This document shows, piece by piece, positions 23,228 to 31,835 of a stretch of 34,553 bases of DNA; within the stretch, counting starts at the first letter, position 1; every line of letters starts with the position of its first letter. The stretch is from contig JAFLTC010000020.1 of assembly GCA_022510615.1 (NCBI GenBank), positions 1 to 34,553 on the forward strand, written 5' to 3'. The notes under the pieces are model-generated. The model was given only the letters and a program-made list of their open reading frames with translations, had not been told where the DNA came from and made no database searches. Source of the DNA: Lachnospiraceae bacterium. Its GTDB lineage: Bacteria > Bacillota > Clostridia > Lachnospirales > Lachnospiraceae. The translations under genes were made by a program, and so were the position numbers.

Positions 23228-24682
23228 TCACGGACGAACAACAACCGGAATCGCACTTTTTCTCCACGTGGACATATCCTTGATCACCACATTGTTAAAG
23301 GTAGAACTGCTCTCCATGGTTTTTCCGTTTCCGATATACATGGCAATATGGTAAATACGCTTATACCGGCCGTTCCTTCTAGCCTTTTTCCCTCCATAGC
23401 AAATCAGGTCACCGGGACGCAACTGTTTCGGGGAATATTTTTTCGATGTCTTGACCTGCCTTCCTTTTCGCACATAATGATGAGCAATTTCCGCAGCCAC
23501 AGGTGCCCAGGACGCCCGCCGGACAAGATATCTTCCCGCCGCCCGGTAACACCGATAAACAAAGGAGGAACAGTCAAAGTATTTTTGACTCATCCGCCTT
23601 GCCTGACTATAATGCGCCTTTCCCAGACGGCTATAGCCATATCGCATCGCTTTCACTGCTGTTTTTGTACTCACTGCCAGATAATACCGAAGCACTCGCC
23701 CATCCACCTGACAGGTAATGACCGTACTACCTTTCTTTTTCGTACGAACCTTTCCATTTTTCACTGTGGCAATGCCCGAATCCTCACTACCCCATATCTT
23801 TTGACTGGAACGGACTGTCCCCGTCACCTTTATTGTCAGACTTTTGTTTGCCTCATAAAAACCATAGGAAATCTTTAGTCCGGGATTGGTAACTGTAATA
23901 GTACATGCCGTCTTTACTCCATCCACATAAGCGGTAATGACTGCCGTTCCTTTCTTATTTGCCTGTATGGTAACGCCAGAGGCGCTCTGGCTCTGTACAC
24001 TCAGCACATTAGAATTGGAGGATACATATTGTACCGCCCCTCCGGAAGTATCCTGTAGTAAAAGAGTTATGTTACAGCCCTGTGCCAAAGTTGTTTCTTT
24101 TTTAATAAAATGGGGCTCTATAATTCTCACCGGTATTTGAAAAGAATATGTTCCGCCATAATAATCTGTTACTTTTACTGCAATATATGTTCTTCCTGAT
24201 TTTACCGGGGTTACTATACCATACTGGTCTACTCTGGCAATCTCTGTATTTCCGGAACTCCACTGGCATTTCATTCCATCAAATATTGTCTCCCGTATCT
24301 GAAAGGTGCCGGCACCTACTGCCTTTGGGGGATAGGCATGTTCGGAAAAAGTCAGCCCCTCAAAAAGCTCATTTTCCTTTACCTCTACCCGGCAGAATAT
24401 CTCTTCTTTTTCTTCTGTCTTTACAAACACATCTGCCGTACCAGCACTAACAGCGGACACAAGACCATTTTCCGAAATGCGGATAATTTTTTCATCACTC
24501 ACCCGCAACTCACCCTCCGGATAATCGGTCAGCTGAACCGATTGTCCCAGATAGAGCCGGTATTTCATACCAGAATTATTTTTTTCCGTTGCCGCCTCTG
24601 CCTTTGGTCCGCTCATTACCGGTACACAAAAAATCAGAAGGCAAATTAATATGATTTTTTTTATCCATTTCGTATTTTTCAT
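23228..24682 (-). CDS. Secreted NlpC/P60 peptidase with Ig-like (BIG2) domains
   Basis: A 484-residue exported cell-wall hydrolase candidate. A signal peptide (KKIILICLLIFCVPVM, cleavage near AEA-AT at about residue 30) is followed by Ig-like modules of the BIG2 type, with patterns such as VSAGTADVFV, GIVTPVKSGRTYIAVK, KKGTAVITAYVDG and KKGSTVITCQVDG, over residues about 35-330. The C-terminal NlpC/P60 domain has catalytic Cys371 in YFDCSSFVYRC, His445 in YHIAMYIG, and the LRPGDLICY segment. Such enzymes usually cleave D-Glu-to-diamino-acid bonds in peptidoglycan stem peptides. A GTG start at 24700 is also in frame; the ATG at 24682, eight bases after AGGG, is preferred. It follows serS by 27 bp and may be co-transcribed. 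Confidence 0.88.
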   Translation of the reverse strand: MKNTKWIKKIILICLLIFCVPVMSGPKAEAATEKNNSGMKYRLYLGQSVQLTDYPEGELRVSDEKIIRISENGLVSAVSAGTADVFVKTEEKEEIFCRVEVKENELFEGLTFSEHAYPPKAVGAGTFQIRETIFDGMKCQWSSGNTEIARVDQYGIVTPVKSGRTYIAVKVTDYYGGTYSFQIPVRIIEPHFIKKETTLAQGCNITLLLQDTSGGAVQYVSSNSNVLSVQSQSASGVTIQANKKGTAVITAYVDGVKTACTITVTNPGLKISYGFYEANKSLTIKVTGTVRSSQKIWGSEDSGIATVKNGKVRTKKKGSTVITCQVDGRVLRYYLAVSTKTAVKAMRYGYSRLGKAHYSQARRMSQKYFDCSSFVYRCYRAAGRYLVRRASWAPVAAEIAHHYVRKGRQVKTSKKYSPKQLRPGDLICYGGKKARRNGRYKRIYHIAMYIGNGKTMESSSTFNNVVIKDMSTWRKSAIPVVVRP

Positions 24683-24709
24683 TTTTATCACCCTTCGCAC
24701 ACGCTCTTA

Positions 24710-25993
24710 TTACTTCGTTTCTATTTTTTCCTTACCGCCCATATATGGTTGAAGCGGTGCCGGAATATTGACGGAACCATCCTCATTGAGGTTATTTTCA
24801 AGGAAGGCAATCAGCATACGGGGAGGTGCTACTACGGTATTATTTAACGTGTGGGCAAAATATTTTCCTTCCTTTCCCACAACACGGATTTTTAACCGTC
24901 TCGCCTGGGCATCCCCAAGGTTAGAACAGCTTCCCACTTCAAAATATTTTTTCTGCCGCGGAGACCATGCCTCCACGTCAATGGATTTTACCTTCAAATC
25001 TGCCAAATCACCGGAGCAGCATTCCAGTGTACGCACCGGAACATCCAGAGAGCGGAATAAGTCAACGGTGTTTTGCCACAGTTTTGTAAACCAGTCCATG
25101 CTCTCCTCCGGCTTACAAACGACAATCATCTCCTGTTTCTCAAACTGGTGAATGCGATAAACGCCTCTCTCCTCAATGCCATGGGCTCCCTTTTCCTTAC
25201 GAAAACACGGGGAATAGCTGGTTAATGTCTTTGGCAGCTCTTCCTCCGATACAATTTTATCGATAAATTTACCAATCATGGAATGCTCACTGGTACCAAT
25301 CAGATAAAGGTCTTCTCCTTCAATCTTATACATCATGGCGTCCATTTCGTCAAAGGACATAACGCCTGTCACTACATTGGAACGAATCATAAACGGAGGC
25401 ACACAATAGGTAAAGCCTCTGTCAATCATAAAGTCTCTGGCATAGGTTATAATGGCAGAATGCAGTCTCGCAATATCTCCCATCAGATAATAAAAACCGT
25501 TTCCCGCCACATCTCTGGCCGCATCCAAATCAATGCCATCAAAGGCTTCCATAATCTCCGTATGGTATGGAATCTCAAAATCCGGAACTACCGGGTCGCC
25601 AAATTTCTCAATTTCTACGTTCTCACTGTCATCCTTACCGATTGGCACACTGGCATCGATTATATTAGGAATAACCATCATGCGCTCATTAATTTTTTCT
25701 GCCAGCTCTGTTTCTTTTTTCTCCAAAGCCGCCAGCTCGTCCGCATTTTTTGCAACCTCAGCCTTCATCGCCTCGGCTTCCTCTTTTTTGCCCTGTCCCA
25801 TCAAGGCACCAATCTGCTTGGAGTTTTTCTTTCTTGCCGCACGCAGATCATCCGCTTTCTGCTGGGTTTCCCGACGCTCCTTGTCAAACTGGATCACCTC
25901 GTCCACCATAGAAAGCTTATGCTCCTGAAATTTATTTTTTATATTCTGTTTTACAACATCCGGATTCTCCCTTAAAAACTTAATATCTAACAT
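24710..25993 (-). CDS. serS: Seryl-tRNA synthetase
   Basis: Charges tRNA-Ser with serine. The 427-residue product starts MLDIKFLRENPDVVKQN, followed by the N-terminal coiled-coil arm that contacts the tRNA long variable loop (residues about 30-100). Class II catalytic motifs are visible: motif 2 as SPCFRKEKGAHG with ERGVYRIHQFEKQE, and motif 3 within GSCSNLGDAQARRLKIR. Length is normal. GGAGG precedes the start. The leader is only about 40 nt, so there is no T-box. Confidence 0.98.
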   Translation of the reverse strand: MLDIKFLRENPDVVKQNIKNKFQEHKLSMVDEVIQFDKERRETQQKADDLRAARKKNSKQIGALMGQGKKEEAEAMKAEVAKNADELAALEKKETELAEKINERMMVIPNIIDASVPIGKDDSENVEIEKFGDPVVPDFEIPYHTEIMEAFDGIDLDAARDVAGNGFYYLMGDIARLHSAIITYARDFMIDRGFTYCVPPFMIRSNVVTGVMSFDEMDAMMYKIEGEDLYLIGTSEHSMIGKFIDKIVSEEELPKTLTSYSPCFRKEKGAHGIEERGVYRIHQFEKQEMIVVCKPEESMDWFTKLWQNTVDLFRSLDVPVRTLECCSGDLADLKVKSIDVEAWSPRQKKYFEVGSCSNLGDAQARRLKIRVVGKEGKYFAHTLNNTVVAPPRMLIAFLENNLNEDGSVNIPAPLQPYMGGKEKIETK

Positions 25994-26038
25994 GCAAGCT
26001 AGTCCTCCTGTTTTCCATTACATTTTCATATACAGGAA

Positions 26039-26067
26039 ATTATACAACACTTTTAAATTCCTTGCAA
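26039..26067 (-). promoter_or_regulatory. SigA-type promoter of serS
   Basis: TTGCAA (26067-26062), 17-nt spacer, perfect TATAAT (26044-26039) on the minus strand, about 45 bases before the serS ATG. Confidence 0.8.
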
Positions 26068-26110
26068 GCACTGGAAAAAATGTATGGGAAAGGACAAAAA
26101 AGCTGCTTTA

Positions 26111-26139
26111 TTGACAAAAAGTGTAGTTTTTGGTAATCT
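26111..26139 (+). promoter_or_regulatory. Probable SigA-type promoter of the symporter gene
   Basis: Perfect TTGACA (26111-26116), 17-nt spacer, weak -10 TAATCT (26134-26139), 25 bases before the ATG. Confidence 0.55.
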
Positions 26140-26164
26140 TTTTTTGATATTAAGGAGGGATTTC

Positions 26165-27868
26165 ATGGAAACAATTGCAAACATTTTATCTGTTGTCGAT
26201 GATTTTGTCTGGGGACCAGTAATGCTTGTTTTACTGGTAGGAACAGGAATATTTCTGACTGTCCGCACCCGGTTTCTCGGCTTGCGAAATCTTGGGTACG
26301 CACTGAAAAGCGGACTGGGAAAGGAAGCCCGTACAACGAAAAAAGGAGAAGGAGATATTTCACCTTTTTCTGCATTGACAACGGCTCTGGCAGCTACGAT
26401 TGGAACAGGAAATATTGTCGGCGTTGCCACTGCCATGGTATCCGGAGGTCCCGGTGCGCTGATCTGGATGTGGCTGTCTGCCTTCTTTGGCCTGACATCT
26501 AAATTCAGCGAATGTATGCTTGCCATCAAGTACCGAGAGGTCAACGAAGCCGGTGAGATGTCCGGTGGTCCGATGTATACGATGAAAAAGGCTTTTAAGC
26601 ACAAAAAGCTTGGTACTGTATTAGGATGGTTTTTTGCTCTCTTTGCCGTAATCGCTTCCTTTGGAATCGGAAATATGACACAGGCAAACTCCATTTCCAC
26701 CGCCGTAAATTCTACCTTTGGCGTTCCCATCTGGCTTTTAGGTATTATCATTACCGTCCTTGCCCTATTTATTATTGTGGGCGGAATCAAATCGATTTCC
26801 AAGGTATCACAGGTCGTGGTTCCTCTTATGGCAGTATTTTATATGATTGGCGGGTTAGTTGTCATAATCATTAACTATAAAAATCTTCCTGCAGGCGTTG
26901 TTATGATTGTTAAAATGGCTTTCAGTCCGACGGCAATCGGCGGCGGGCTTTGCGGAAGCATAACAGCTGCTATGATGAATGCCCTGCGCTACGGTGTTGC
27001 GCGAGGTGTATTCTCCAACGAGGCTGGTATGGGTTCTGCTGCGATTACGGCAGCGGCTGCTACCACAGACAACCCGGTACGTCAGGGATACATTAACATG
27101 ACCGGTACTTTCTGGGACACTATCGTTGTCTGCACCATTACCGGACTTTGTATTGCCAGCTCCGGTATGTTAGGTCAGGTACAATCCACACCTGATAGTG
27201 TAGGCAGTTACAGCATGTCCGGAACAATGATTGATTATACAGAGTCTCAGATAGGCGGCTGTACTCTGACCGATTCCGAGGGCGTAAAAACGGTCTATCG
27301 CATTACTCCGAAGGACGGAGCACTGGTACTGACTCCGGTAGTACCAAACACTGACGGAAAAACGGACACAGACGGAACGGTTATGACGTTAACCGCCAAA
27401 GACGGCGCTTCCATGAATGAACTTTCCGGTACTTATCAGGATACAGATTTCAATGAATATAAATTTCTGGAGGACGGCAAGTATGAATACTATCCTCTTT
27501 TAACCGGCTCTGCTCTGACTATCGCTGCCTTTGGCAGTGCTCTGGGTAAAGTCGGTGGCTGGCTTGTCTGTATCGGTATTGCCCTCTTTGCCTTTTCTAC
27601 AATTCTCGGCTGGGAATACCATGGGGAAAAGGCATTTGAGTATCTTTTCGGAACCCATAAATACAATATTATCTACCGTGTTGTCTTTTCACTGATTGCC
27701 TATATCGGAGCAACGACTACTCTACAGGTGGTCTGGAATTTTTCCGATATTGCCAATGCACTGATGGCAATTCCAAACCTTATCTGTCTGTTAGCACTGA
27801 GCGGCGTGATTGCTAAGGATATGAAAGAATTCCAGCAGGTTATTAAAGCGGAGAAAAAACAGAAATAA
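26165..27868 (+). CDS. AGCS-family sodium:alanine/glycine symporter with soluble insertion
   Basis: A polytopic membrane transporter that takes up alanine or glycine with Na+. Family landmarks: FLTVRTRFLGLRNLGYAL (30-47), the GDISPFSALTTALAATIGTGNI region (63-84), GGPGALIWMWLSAFFG, the GGPMYTM motif, NEAGMGSA near 286, and FSTILGWEYHGEKAFEYLFG near 477. AAGGAGG six bases before the ATG fixes the start at 26165 (567 residues), which is about 80-110 longer than most family members. The excess is an insertion at residues about 338-445, between two membrane segments, rich in Thr, Asp and Gly with beta-strand-like patterns (GVKTVYRITPKDG, GTVMTLTAKDG). Monocistronic. Confidence 0.92.
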   Translation: METIANILSVVDDFVWGPVMLVLLVGTGIFLTVRTRFLGLRNLGYALKSGLGKEARTTKKGEGDISPFSALTTALAATIGTGNIVGVATAMVSGGPGALIWMWLSAFFGLTSKFSECMLAIKYREVNEAGEMSGGPMYTMKKAFKHKKLGTVLGWFFALFAVIASFGIGNMTQANSISTAVNSTFGVPIWLLGIIITVLALFIIVGGIKSISKVSQVVVPLMAVFYMIGGLVVIIINYKNLPAGVVMIVKMAFSPTAIGGGLCGSITAAMMNALRYGVARGVFSNEAGMGSAAITAAAATTDNPVRQGYINMTGTFWDTIVVCTITGLCIASSGMLGQVQSTPDSVGSYSMSGTMIDYTESQIGGCTLTDSEGVKTVYRITPKDGALVLTPVVPNTDGKTDTDGTVMTLTAKDGASMNELSGTYQDTDFNEYKFLEDGKYEYYPLLTGSALTIAAFGSALGKVGGWLVCIGIALFAFSTILGWEYHGEKAFEYLFGTHKYNIIYRVVFSLIAYIGATTTLQVVWNFSDIANALMAIPNLICLLALSGVIAKDMKEFQQVIKAEKKQK

Positions 27869-27873
27869 AATAT

Positions 27874-27950
27874 AAAAACTACCATCCAATCGATTCGAAC
27901 CGGTAACGCTTCCGCGTTAAAGGTTCTCACTGATTGGATGGTAGTTTTTT
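27874..27950. terminator. Bidirectional long-hairpin terminator
   Basis: A 13-bp outer stem CTACCATCCAATC/GATTGGATGGTAG encloses an inner stem (GAACC/GGTTC continuing into TAACGC/GCGTTA). Flanking A and T runs allow it to act on both strands, ending the symporter gene (plus) and the aminopeptidase gene (minus, stop at 28051). Confidence 0.88.
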
Positions 27951-28050
27951 GTTTTGATTCTGGCTTTTCACTTGTTTTCTTTAAAATAGTTAATTTTATC
28001 CACAGATTAAGGTGTTCATGTTATGTTTTTCGAAAAAGGTTGCTTGGTTT

Positions 28051-29337
28051 TTATACCTTCCATTCCCCGTCCCTTTTCTGGAAAATATTGCTTTCATAAA
28101 AGGCCTTTATCGCCTTTATCATATGCGTAACATCCTCACAGCCTGCTGTTTCCACTGCACTGTGCATGGCAAGCTGTGGCAGCCCGATATCTAACATCGG
28201 AATACTGAGCTGATGACTCAATAAATTCCCTAATGTACTTCCGCCCGGCGTATCCGCCCGGTTGGCAAATTTTTGTACCGGAATTTCATTTCTCTTACAT
28301 AATTCGGAAAAGACAGCCGCAGTCATACCGGTAGTAGTGTATTTCTGGCTGGCGTTATATTTTATGACAATTCCCTTATTTAACACAACCGGAAACTCGG
28401 AATCGCTTTTCCCCGGGTGGTTCGGATGGGTTCCGTGGGCATTATCTGCACTGATTAAAAGGCTTTTACTTCTCGCCTGGGCCACTTCCTCAGGCGACAT
28501 ATGACAGGCATGCTCTATCCGGTTCAAAACCTCCGGCAAAAATCCACTCATGGCCCCCTGTCTGGTTCCGCTTCCCACTTCTTCATTATCGAACATACAC
28601 CAGATGCCCGCCGTCTGTTCACCTTTTTGTGCCCCACGCAAAAAACCGGAAAGAGTCGTATATGCACAGGCAAGGTCATCGATCCGAGGCGCCATATAAA
28701 ACTCCTCTTTTGCTCCCAGCTTTCCTGCTTTCTGTCTGACTGCCAGCACAAAATCCATATCGATAATATCTGCTTTACTTACCAAAGCCTCTTCTGCTAT
28801 AATATCCTGTAAATCGCAGGCTTCACCGCCGTATATTGGCTGCAAATCAATCTGCGGATTATAAGAATAGCCTTTATTTAATTCTCTGTTAAAGTGAATA
28901 GCGAGGTTGGGAATGACAAAAATATCCCGATCTGCTGCAACCAGCTTTGTCGCCACTCCTTCCTTCGTCCGGACAACGATCCTGCCGGCAAAAGTCAGGG
29001 GACGGTCAAACCAGCTGGACATAATCATGCCCCCATAGCCCTCCACTTCTGCTTTTGCATAATATTTATCTTCACTTTTTTCTTTTTTTATCCGAAATGT
29101 TGGTGAGTCACTGTGACTTGCCGTCATATGATAGCTCATGATATCCTGCTCAGGAACCGTAAAGGCGATGATACTGGACTGATTCCGTGTCACATAGTAT
29201 TTTCCGCCGGATCGTATTTCCCACCCTTCACTTTCCTCCAGGTGTAAAAAACCTTCCTTCTCAAGTCGTTTTGCAGATTCCAAAACTGCATGATAGGGAC
29301 TGACTCCCCAATCTAAATAATCAAAAAAATCCTGCAT
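28051..29337 (-). CDS. M18-family aminopeptidase
   Basis: A cytoplasmic, dinuclear-zinc aminopeptidase (aspartyl-aminopeptidase type) that removes N-terminal residues from peptides. Metal and catalytic motifs are present in order: TASHSDSPTF, the IDDLACAYT segment, MFDNEEVGSGTRQGA, SADNAHGTHPNHPGK, and QLAMHSAVETAG close to the C-terminus. ATGs exist at 29391 and 29349 in frame, but GGAGGTAACC directly before the ATG at 29337 marks the start (428 residues), normal for the family. It appears monocistronic; the upstream 220 bp carry no gene on this strand. Confidence 0.92.
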   Translation of the reverse strand: MQDFFDYLDWGVSPYHAVLESAKRLEKEGFLHLEESEGWEIRSGGKYYVTRNQSSIIAFTVPEQDIMSYHMTASHSDSPTFRIKKEKSEDKYYAKAEVEGYGGMIMSSWFDRPLTFAGRIVVRTKEGVATKLVAADRDIFVIPNLAIHFNRELNKGYSYNPQIDLQPIYGGEACDLQDIIAEEALVSKADIIDMDFVLAVRQKAGKLGAKEEFYMAPRIDDLACAYTTLSGFLRGAQKGEQTAGIWCMFDNEEVGSGTRQGAMSGFLPEVLNRIEHACHMSPEEVAQARSKSLLISADNAHGTHPNHPGKSDSEFPVVLNKGIVIKYNASQKYTTTGMTAAVFSELCKRNEIPVQKFANRADTPGGSTLGNLLSHQLSIPMLDIGLPQLAMHSAVETAGCEDVTHMIKAIKAFYESNIFQKRDGEWKV

Positions 29338-29468
29338 GGTTACCTCCATATATACCTTCTTTATATACCATCTTTGGCAACAATCTATCATATTAATCTC
29401 TAAAATGCAATGGGTACTATGGAATTAAACGGTAGCTGTACACATATAAACGACAGTTGAATGCTCTG

Positions 29469-29508
29469 ATGTCCTGTAATATGAAGAATGTATTACAAGA
29501 CATTTTTT
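29469..29508 (+). terminator. Orphan terminator-like hairpin
   Basis: ATGTCCTGTAATA (29469-29481) pairs with TATTACAAGACAT (29491-29503) with one mismatch and is followed by TTTTTT on the plus strand. No plus-strand gene precedes it, so it may be a relic of an upstream gene or of the decayed element that follows. Confidence 0.5.
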
Positions 29509-29558
29509 GACTTGCGAAAATATTTATTTCATTTTTCAAAGGAGGGAGTATTCTACTA

Positions 29559-30206
29559 GTGAAAGCAGATGTTATATAAAAAAAATACTGAGAGAATAAG
29601 AACCGGTTTGCTGATTTGTTCAATACTGTGTTTTTTAAGGGTAAAGCAGTTCTTAACGCAAAGGACTTATAGGATATTCCGAATGAGGTGTCCAATGTCA
29701 TTGCCGGCAAATATGAGACGGTGACGGTTCCACGATTCCGGGATGTGCTGGTGCGATATCAGGTAAAGGACATTACCTTGGCGATTCTCGGTCTGGAAAA
29801 TCAGGAGCGTATCCACTATGCCATGCCGCTTCGGAGCTATCTCTATGACGGGCTGTCCTACCAGAAGCAGTGCGATGCTATTATGAGAAAGCACAGAAAG
29901 AAACGGGATTTATTTGAACTGTTCCGCATTTTACATGAGCAGTCCTGCACGATAAAGGAACGACAGGAAAAGGCAATTCAATATGGCAACCAACAGCAGA
30001 TCGACTCTGAGGTGGCAGAGGCGGTAGTAGCCGCCAGTTCCAACTTGAGAGAGTTGAAAGCACTTAACAAAGAAAAGGGAGGAAACGATATGTGTGAGGT
30101 ATTTGAGTCTATTTTTAATGAGGGAAAAGAAGAGGGCATACAGCAGGGCAAATTAGAGGGTAAACAAGAGGGGCTTCTGGGAACGCGTCCCACTTCACTC
30201 ATGTGA
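29559..30206 (+). pseudogene. Decayed Rpn-family nuclease/transposase gene
   Basis: Rpn proteins are PD-(D/E)XK recombination-promoting nucleases, often annotated as transposases. Reading from GTG at 29559, which follows AAAGGAGGG, one frame gives VKADVI, stop, KKY, stop, ENKNRFADLFNTVFFKG, then AVLNAKDL, stop, DIPNEVSNVIAGKY and an open frame to 30206. The three in-frame stops are TAA 29577-29579, TGA 29589-29591 and TAG 29670-29672. RFADLFN and RFRDVLVRYQ are N-terminal features of the family; GGNDMCEVFESIFNEGKEEG is the usual C-terminal motif. The middle looks internally deleted (only about 80 residues between the two) and the tail ends abruptly in GTRPTSLM, unlike the family's long Gly/Glu repeat. 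A residual product from the GTG at 29688 (172 residues) is possible but unlikely to be active. Confidence 0.82.
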
Positions 30207-30281
30207 ACTTTCCCCTGTTCCTTATAAAGCCATGTCCAACTCCTACACTTCGCCACGTCGCTGGGCGGCTCACGCCGTATA

Positions 30282-30349
30282 AGGAGGAAAATAAGGTCGG
30301 TAAGAATCGCACGCTTGTGTATGATTCTTACCGACCTTATTTTCCTCCT
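30282..30349. repeat. Perfect 27-bp inverted repeat downstream of thiC
   Basis: Bases 30282-30308 and 30323-30349 are exact reverse complements (27 bp) around a 14-base loop. There is no T-run after it on either strand, so it is not a standard terminator. It is bordered by further complementary pieces: CCTTATA (30220-30226) with TATAAGG (30278-30284), AGCCATG (30228-30234) with CATGGCT (30352-30358), and CGGC/GCCG near 30266-30277. The whole 30180-30360 stretch is non-coding and structured, beginning where the Rpn-like reading frame loses family similarity. It lies 15 bp after the thiC stop. Confidence 0.85.
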
Positions 30350-30363
30350 GGCATGGCTCCCTG

Positions 30364-31668
30364 CTAGTCCATTATGTCAACATCCTCGCCACGAAGGATT
30401 TTATTTATATTTCTCACGGCACACATTTTGCCGCACATCGTACAGGTATCTTCTTTTTCCGGCTTACTTTCTGCACGGTAACGGCGAGCCTTTTCCGGGT
30501 CAATAGCCAGTTCAAACTGCTTTTCCCAGTCAAGATTGCGCCTGGCCTCACTCATTTCATAATCCCAGTCCTTTGCTCCCGGAAGCCCCTTTGCTACATC
30601 TGCCGCATGGGCGGCTATTTTGGAAGCAATGATTCCTTCCTTTACATCTTCCAGGGTCGGAAGCCGCAGATGTTCCGCCGGTGTTACATAGCAGAGAAAA
30701 GATGCCCCGTAGGTTGCCGCAATCGCTCCGCCAATGGCACTTGTAATATGATCATACCCCGGTGCTATATCTGTTACCAGAGGCCCCAATACATAAAACG
30801 GTGCACCTTTGCATACCGTCTGCTGAATCTCCATATTGGCTCGGATCTGGTTTAACGGCATATGTCCCGGTCCCTCAATCATGACCTGAACGTTATGACG
30901 CCATGCACGCTGTGTCAATTCTCCCAGTGCCACCAGCTCGGAAATCTGTGAAATGTCTCCGGCATCCTCAATACTTCCCGGACGGCAGGCATCTCCCAGA
31001 CTGATTGTCACATCATACTCCTCGCAAATATCTAACAGCTCATCATATCTCTCATAGAACGGATTTTCATTTCCCGTCAACTCCATCCATGCAAAAATAA
31101 TAGAACCGCCTCGAGATACAATATTCGTATGACGAAGATTCTGCTTAAAACGGTCTGCGGTGGCACGGTTAATACCACAGTGGATTGTCATAAAATCCAC
31201 CCCATCCTCTGCGTGCATTCGTACTACGTCCATCCATTCATCCGAGGTAATGTCCTTCAACGCTTTATTGTAATACACAACAGCATCATAAATCGGCACT
31301 GTTCCGATTACCGCACTACATTCACCGGTCAGCTTGCGACGAAATTTCTGCGTATCTCCAAAAGAGCTTAAATCCATAATAGCTTCTGCCCCCATATCCA
31401 CTGCTGCCTGTACCTTTTTCATTTCCACATCCAGGTCCAGACAGTCACGGCTGGTTCCCAGATTAACATTAATTTTTGTCTTTAATTTGCTTCCAATTCC
31501 ATATGGTTTCAGACATTTATGATTTTTATTGGCAGGAATCGCCACTTGTCCCTTAGCTACCAGATCCCGCAGAGTCTCCTCCTCCATATTTTCGTATGTA
31601 CTAACTGCTTTCATTTCCGGTGTGATGATGCCCTTTCTTGCGGCATCCATTTGTGTTGTATAATTCAT
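30364..31668 (-). CDS. thiC: Phosphomethylpyrimidine synthase ThiC
   Basis: ThiC is a radical-SAM enzyme that rearranges aminoimidazole ribotide into HMP-phosphate for thiamine. The 434-residue product matches the short clostridial form. Visible landmarks are [10 protein letters not shown] near residue 70, [36 protein letters not shown], and the C-terminal iron-sulfur motif CTMCGKMC (about 415-422). This motif is C-x2-C-x3-C, one residue shorter than the C-x2-C-x4-C of enterobacterial ThiC. The ribosome site is AAAGGA about 10 bases from the ATG. Expression is governed by the upstream SigA-type promoter, TPP riboswitch and terminator. No other thiamine gene lies in the window. Confidence 0.97.
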   Translation of the reverse strand: MNYTTQMDAARKGIITPEMKAVSTYENMEEETLRDLVAKGQVAIPANKNHKCLKPYGIGSKLKTKINVNLGTSRDCLDLDVEMKKVQAAVDMGAEAIMDLSSFGDTQKFRRKLTGECSAVIGTVPIYDAVVYYNKALKDITSDEWMDVVRMHAEDGVDFMTIHCGINRATADRFKQNLRHTNIVSRGGSIIFAWMELTGNENPFYERYDELLDICEEYDVTISLGDACRPGSIEDAGDISQISELVALGELTQRAWRHNVQVMIEGPGHMPLNQIRANMEIQQTVCKGAPFYVLGPLVTDIAPGYDHITSAIGGAIAATYGASFLCYVTPAEHLRLPTLEDVKEGIIASKIAAHAADVAKGLPGAKDWDYEMSEARRNLDWEKQFELAIDPEKARRYRAESKPEKEDTCTMCGKMCAVRNINKILRGEDVDIMD

Positions 31669-31690
31669 ATTGATTGTTTCCTTTCCATTT

Positions 31691-31731
31691 TTTATAAAAC
31701 AACCCGTTCCGCATGCCGATGCGGAACGGGT
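31691..31731 (-). terminator. Riboswitch-controlled intrinsic terminator before thiC
   Basis: A perfect 13-bp stem (31702-31714 with 31719-31731) with a four-base loop, followed on the minus strand by GTTTTATAAAAAA. It stands between the TPP aptamer and the thiC ribosome site and is the expression platform: when TPP is bound, termination is expected. Confidence 0.85.
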
Positions 31732-31739
31732 CCTCTATT

Positions 31740-31826
31740 ACTTCCTACGTTGGCATTACCCACATCAGGTATATGGGTCGAAGGGCACACCTTCCTCTCA
31801 GCCTGTCTGCAAGCTCCCCGTATATG
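31740..31826 (-). promoter_or_regulatory. TPP riboswitch (THI element)
   Basis: The minus strand from 31822 reads ACGGGGAGC, then CAGGCTGAGAGGAAGG, CCCTTCGACCC, ACCTGATGTGGGTAATGCC and ACGTAGGAAG. These are the conserved blocks of the thiamin pyrophosphate aptamer, including the invariant CTGAGA and ACCTGAT segments. It directly precedes a terminator and thiC, the usual placement in Firmicutes. Confidence 0.97.
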
Positions 31827-31835
31827 CGATTGGTT

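Noticed and set aside
25283-25975. Long open frame (230 codons) on the plus strand opposite serS
   Set aside because: It is antisense to a certain gene, has no ribosome site and no recognisable product.
25994-26038. T-box riboswitch ahead of serS
   Set aside because: The leader from the strong promoter is only about 40 nt, far too short for a T-box.
26053-26802. 249-codon open frame on the minus strand opposite the symporter
   Set aside because: It is antisense to the conserved AGCS coding region and lacks a start signal.
27874-27950. Possible tRNA or tRNA remnant, because the minus strand contains GGTTCGAATC like a T-loop within a long paired stem
   Set aside because: There is no D-arm or anticodon arm of correct size and no 7-bp acceptor; the whole is a nested hairpin flanked by A and T runs between convergent genes, i.e. 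a terminator.
29417-29710. 97-codon minus-strand frame opposite the decayed Rpn gene
   Set aside because: No ribosome site, no recognisable family; the opposite strand carries clear Rpn similarity.
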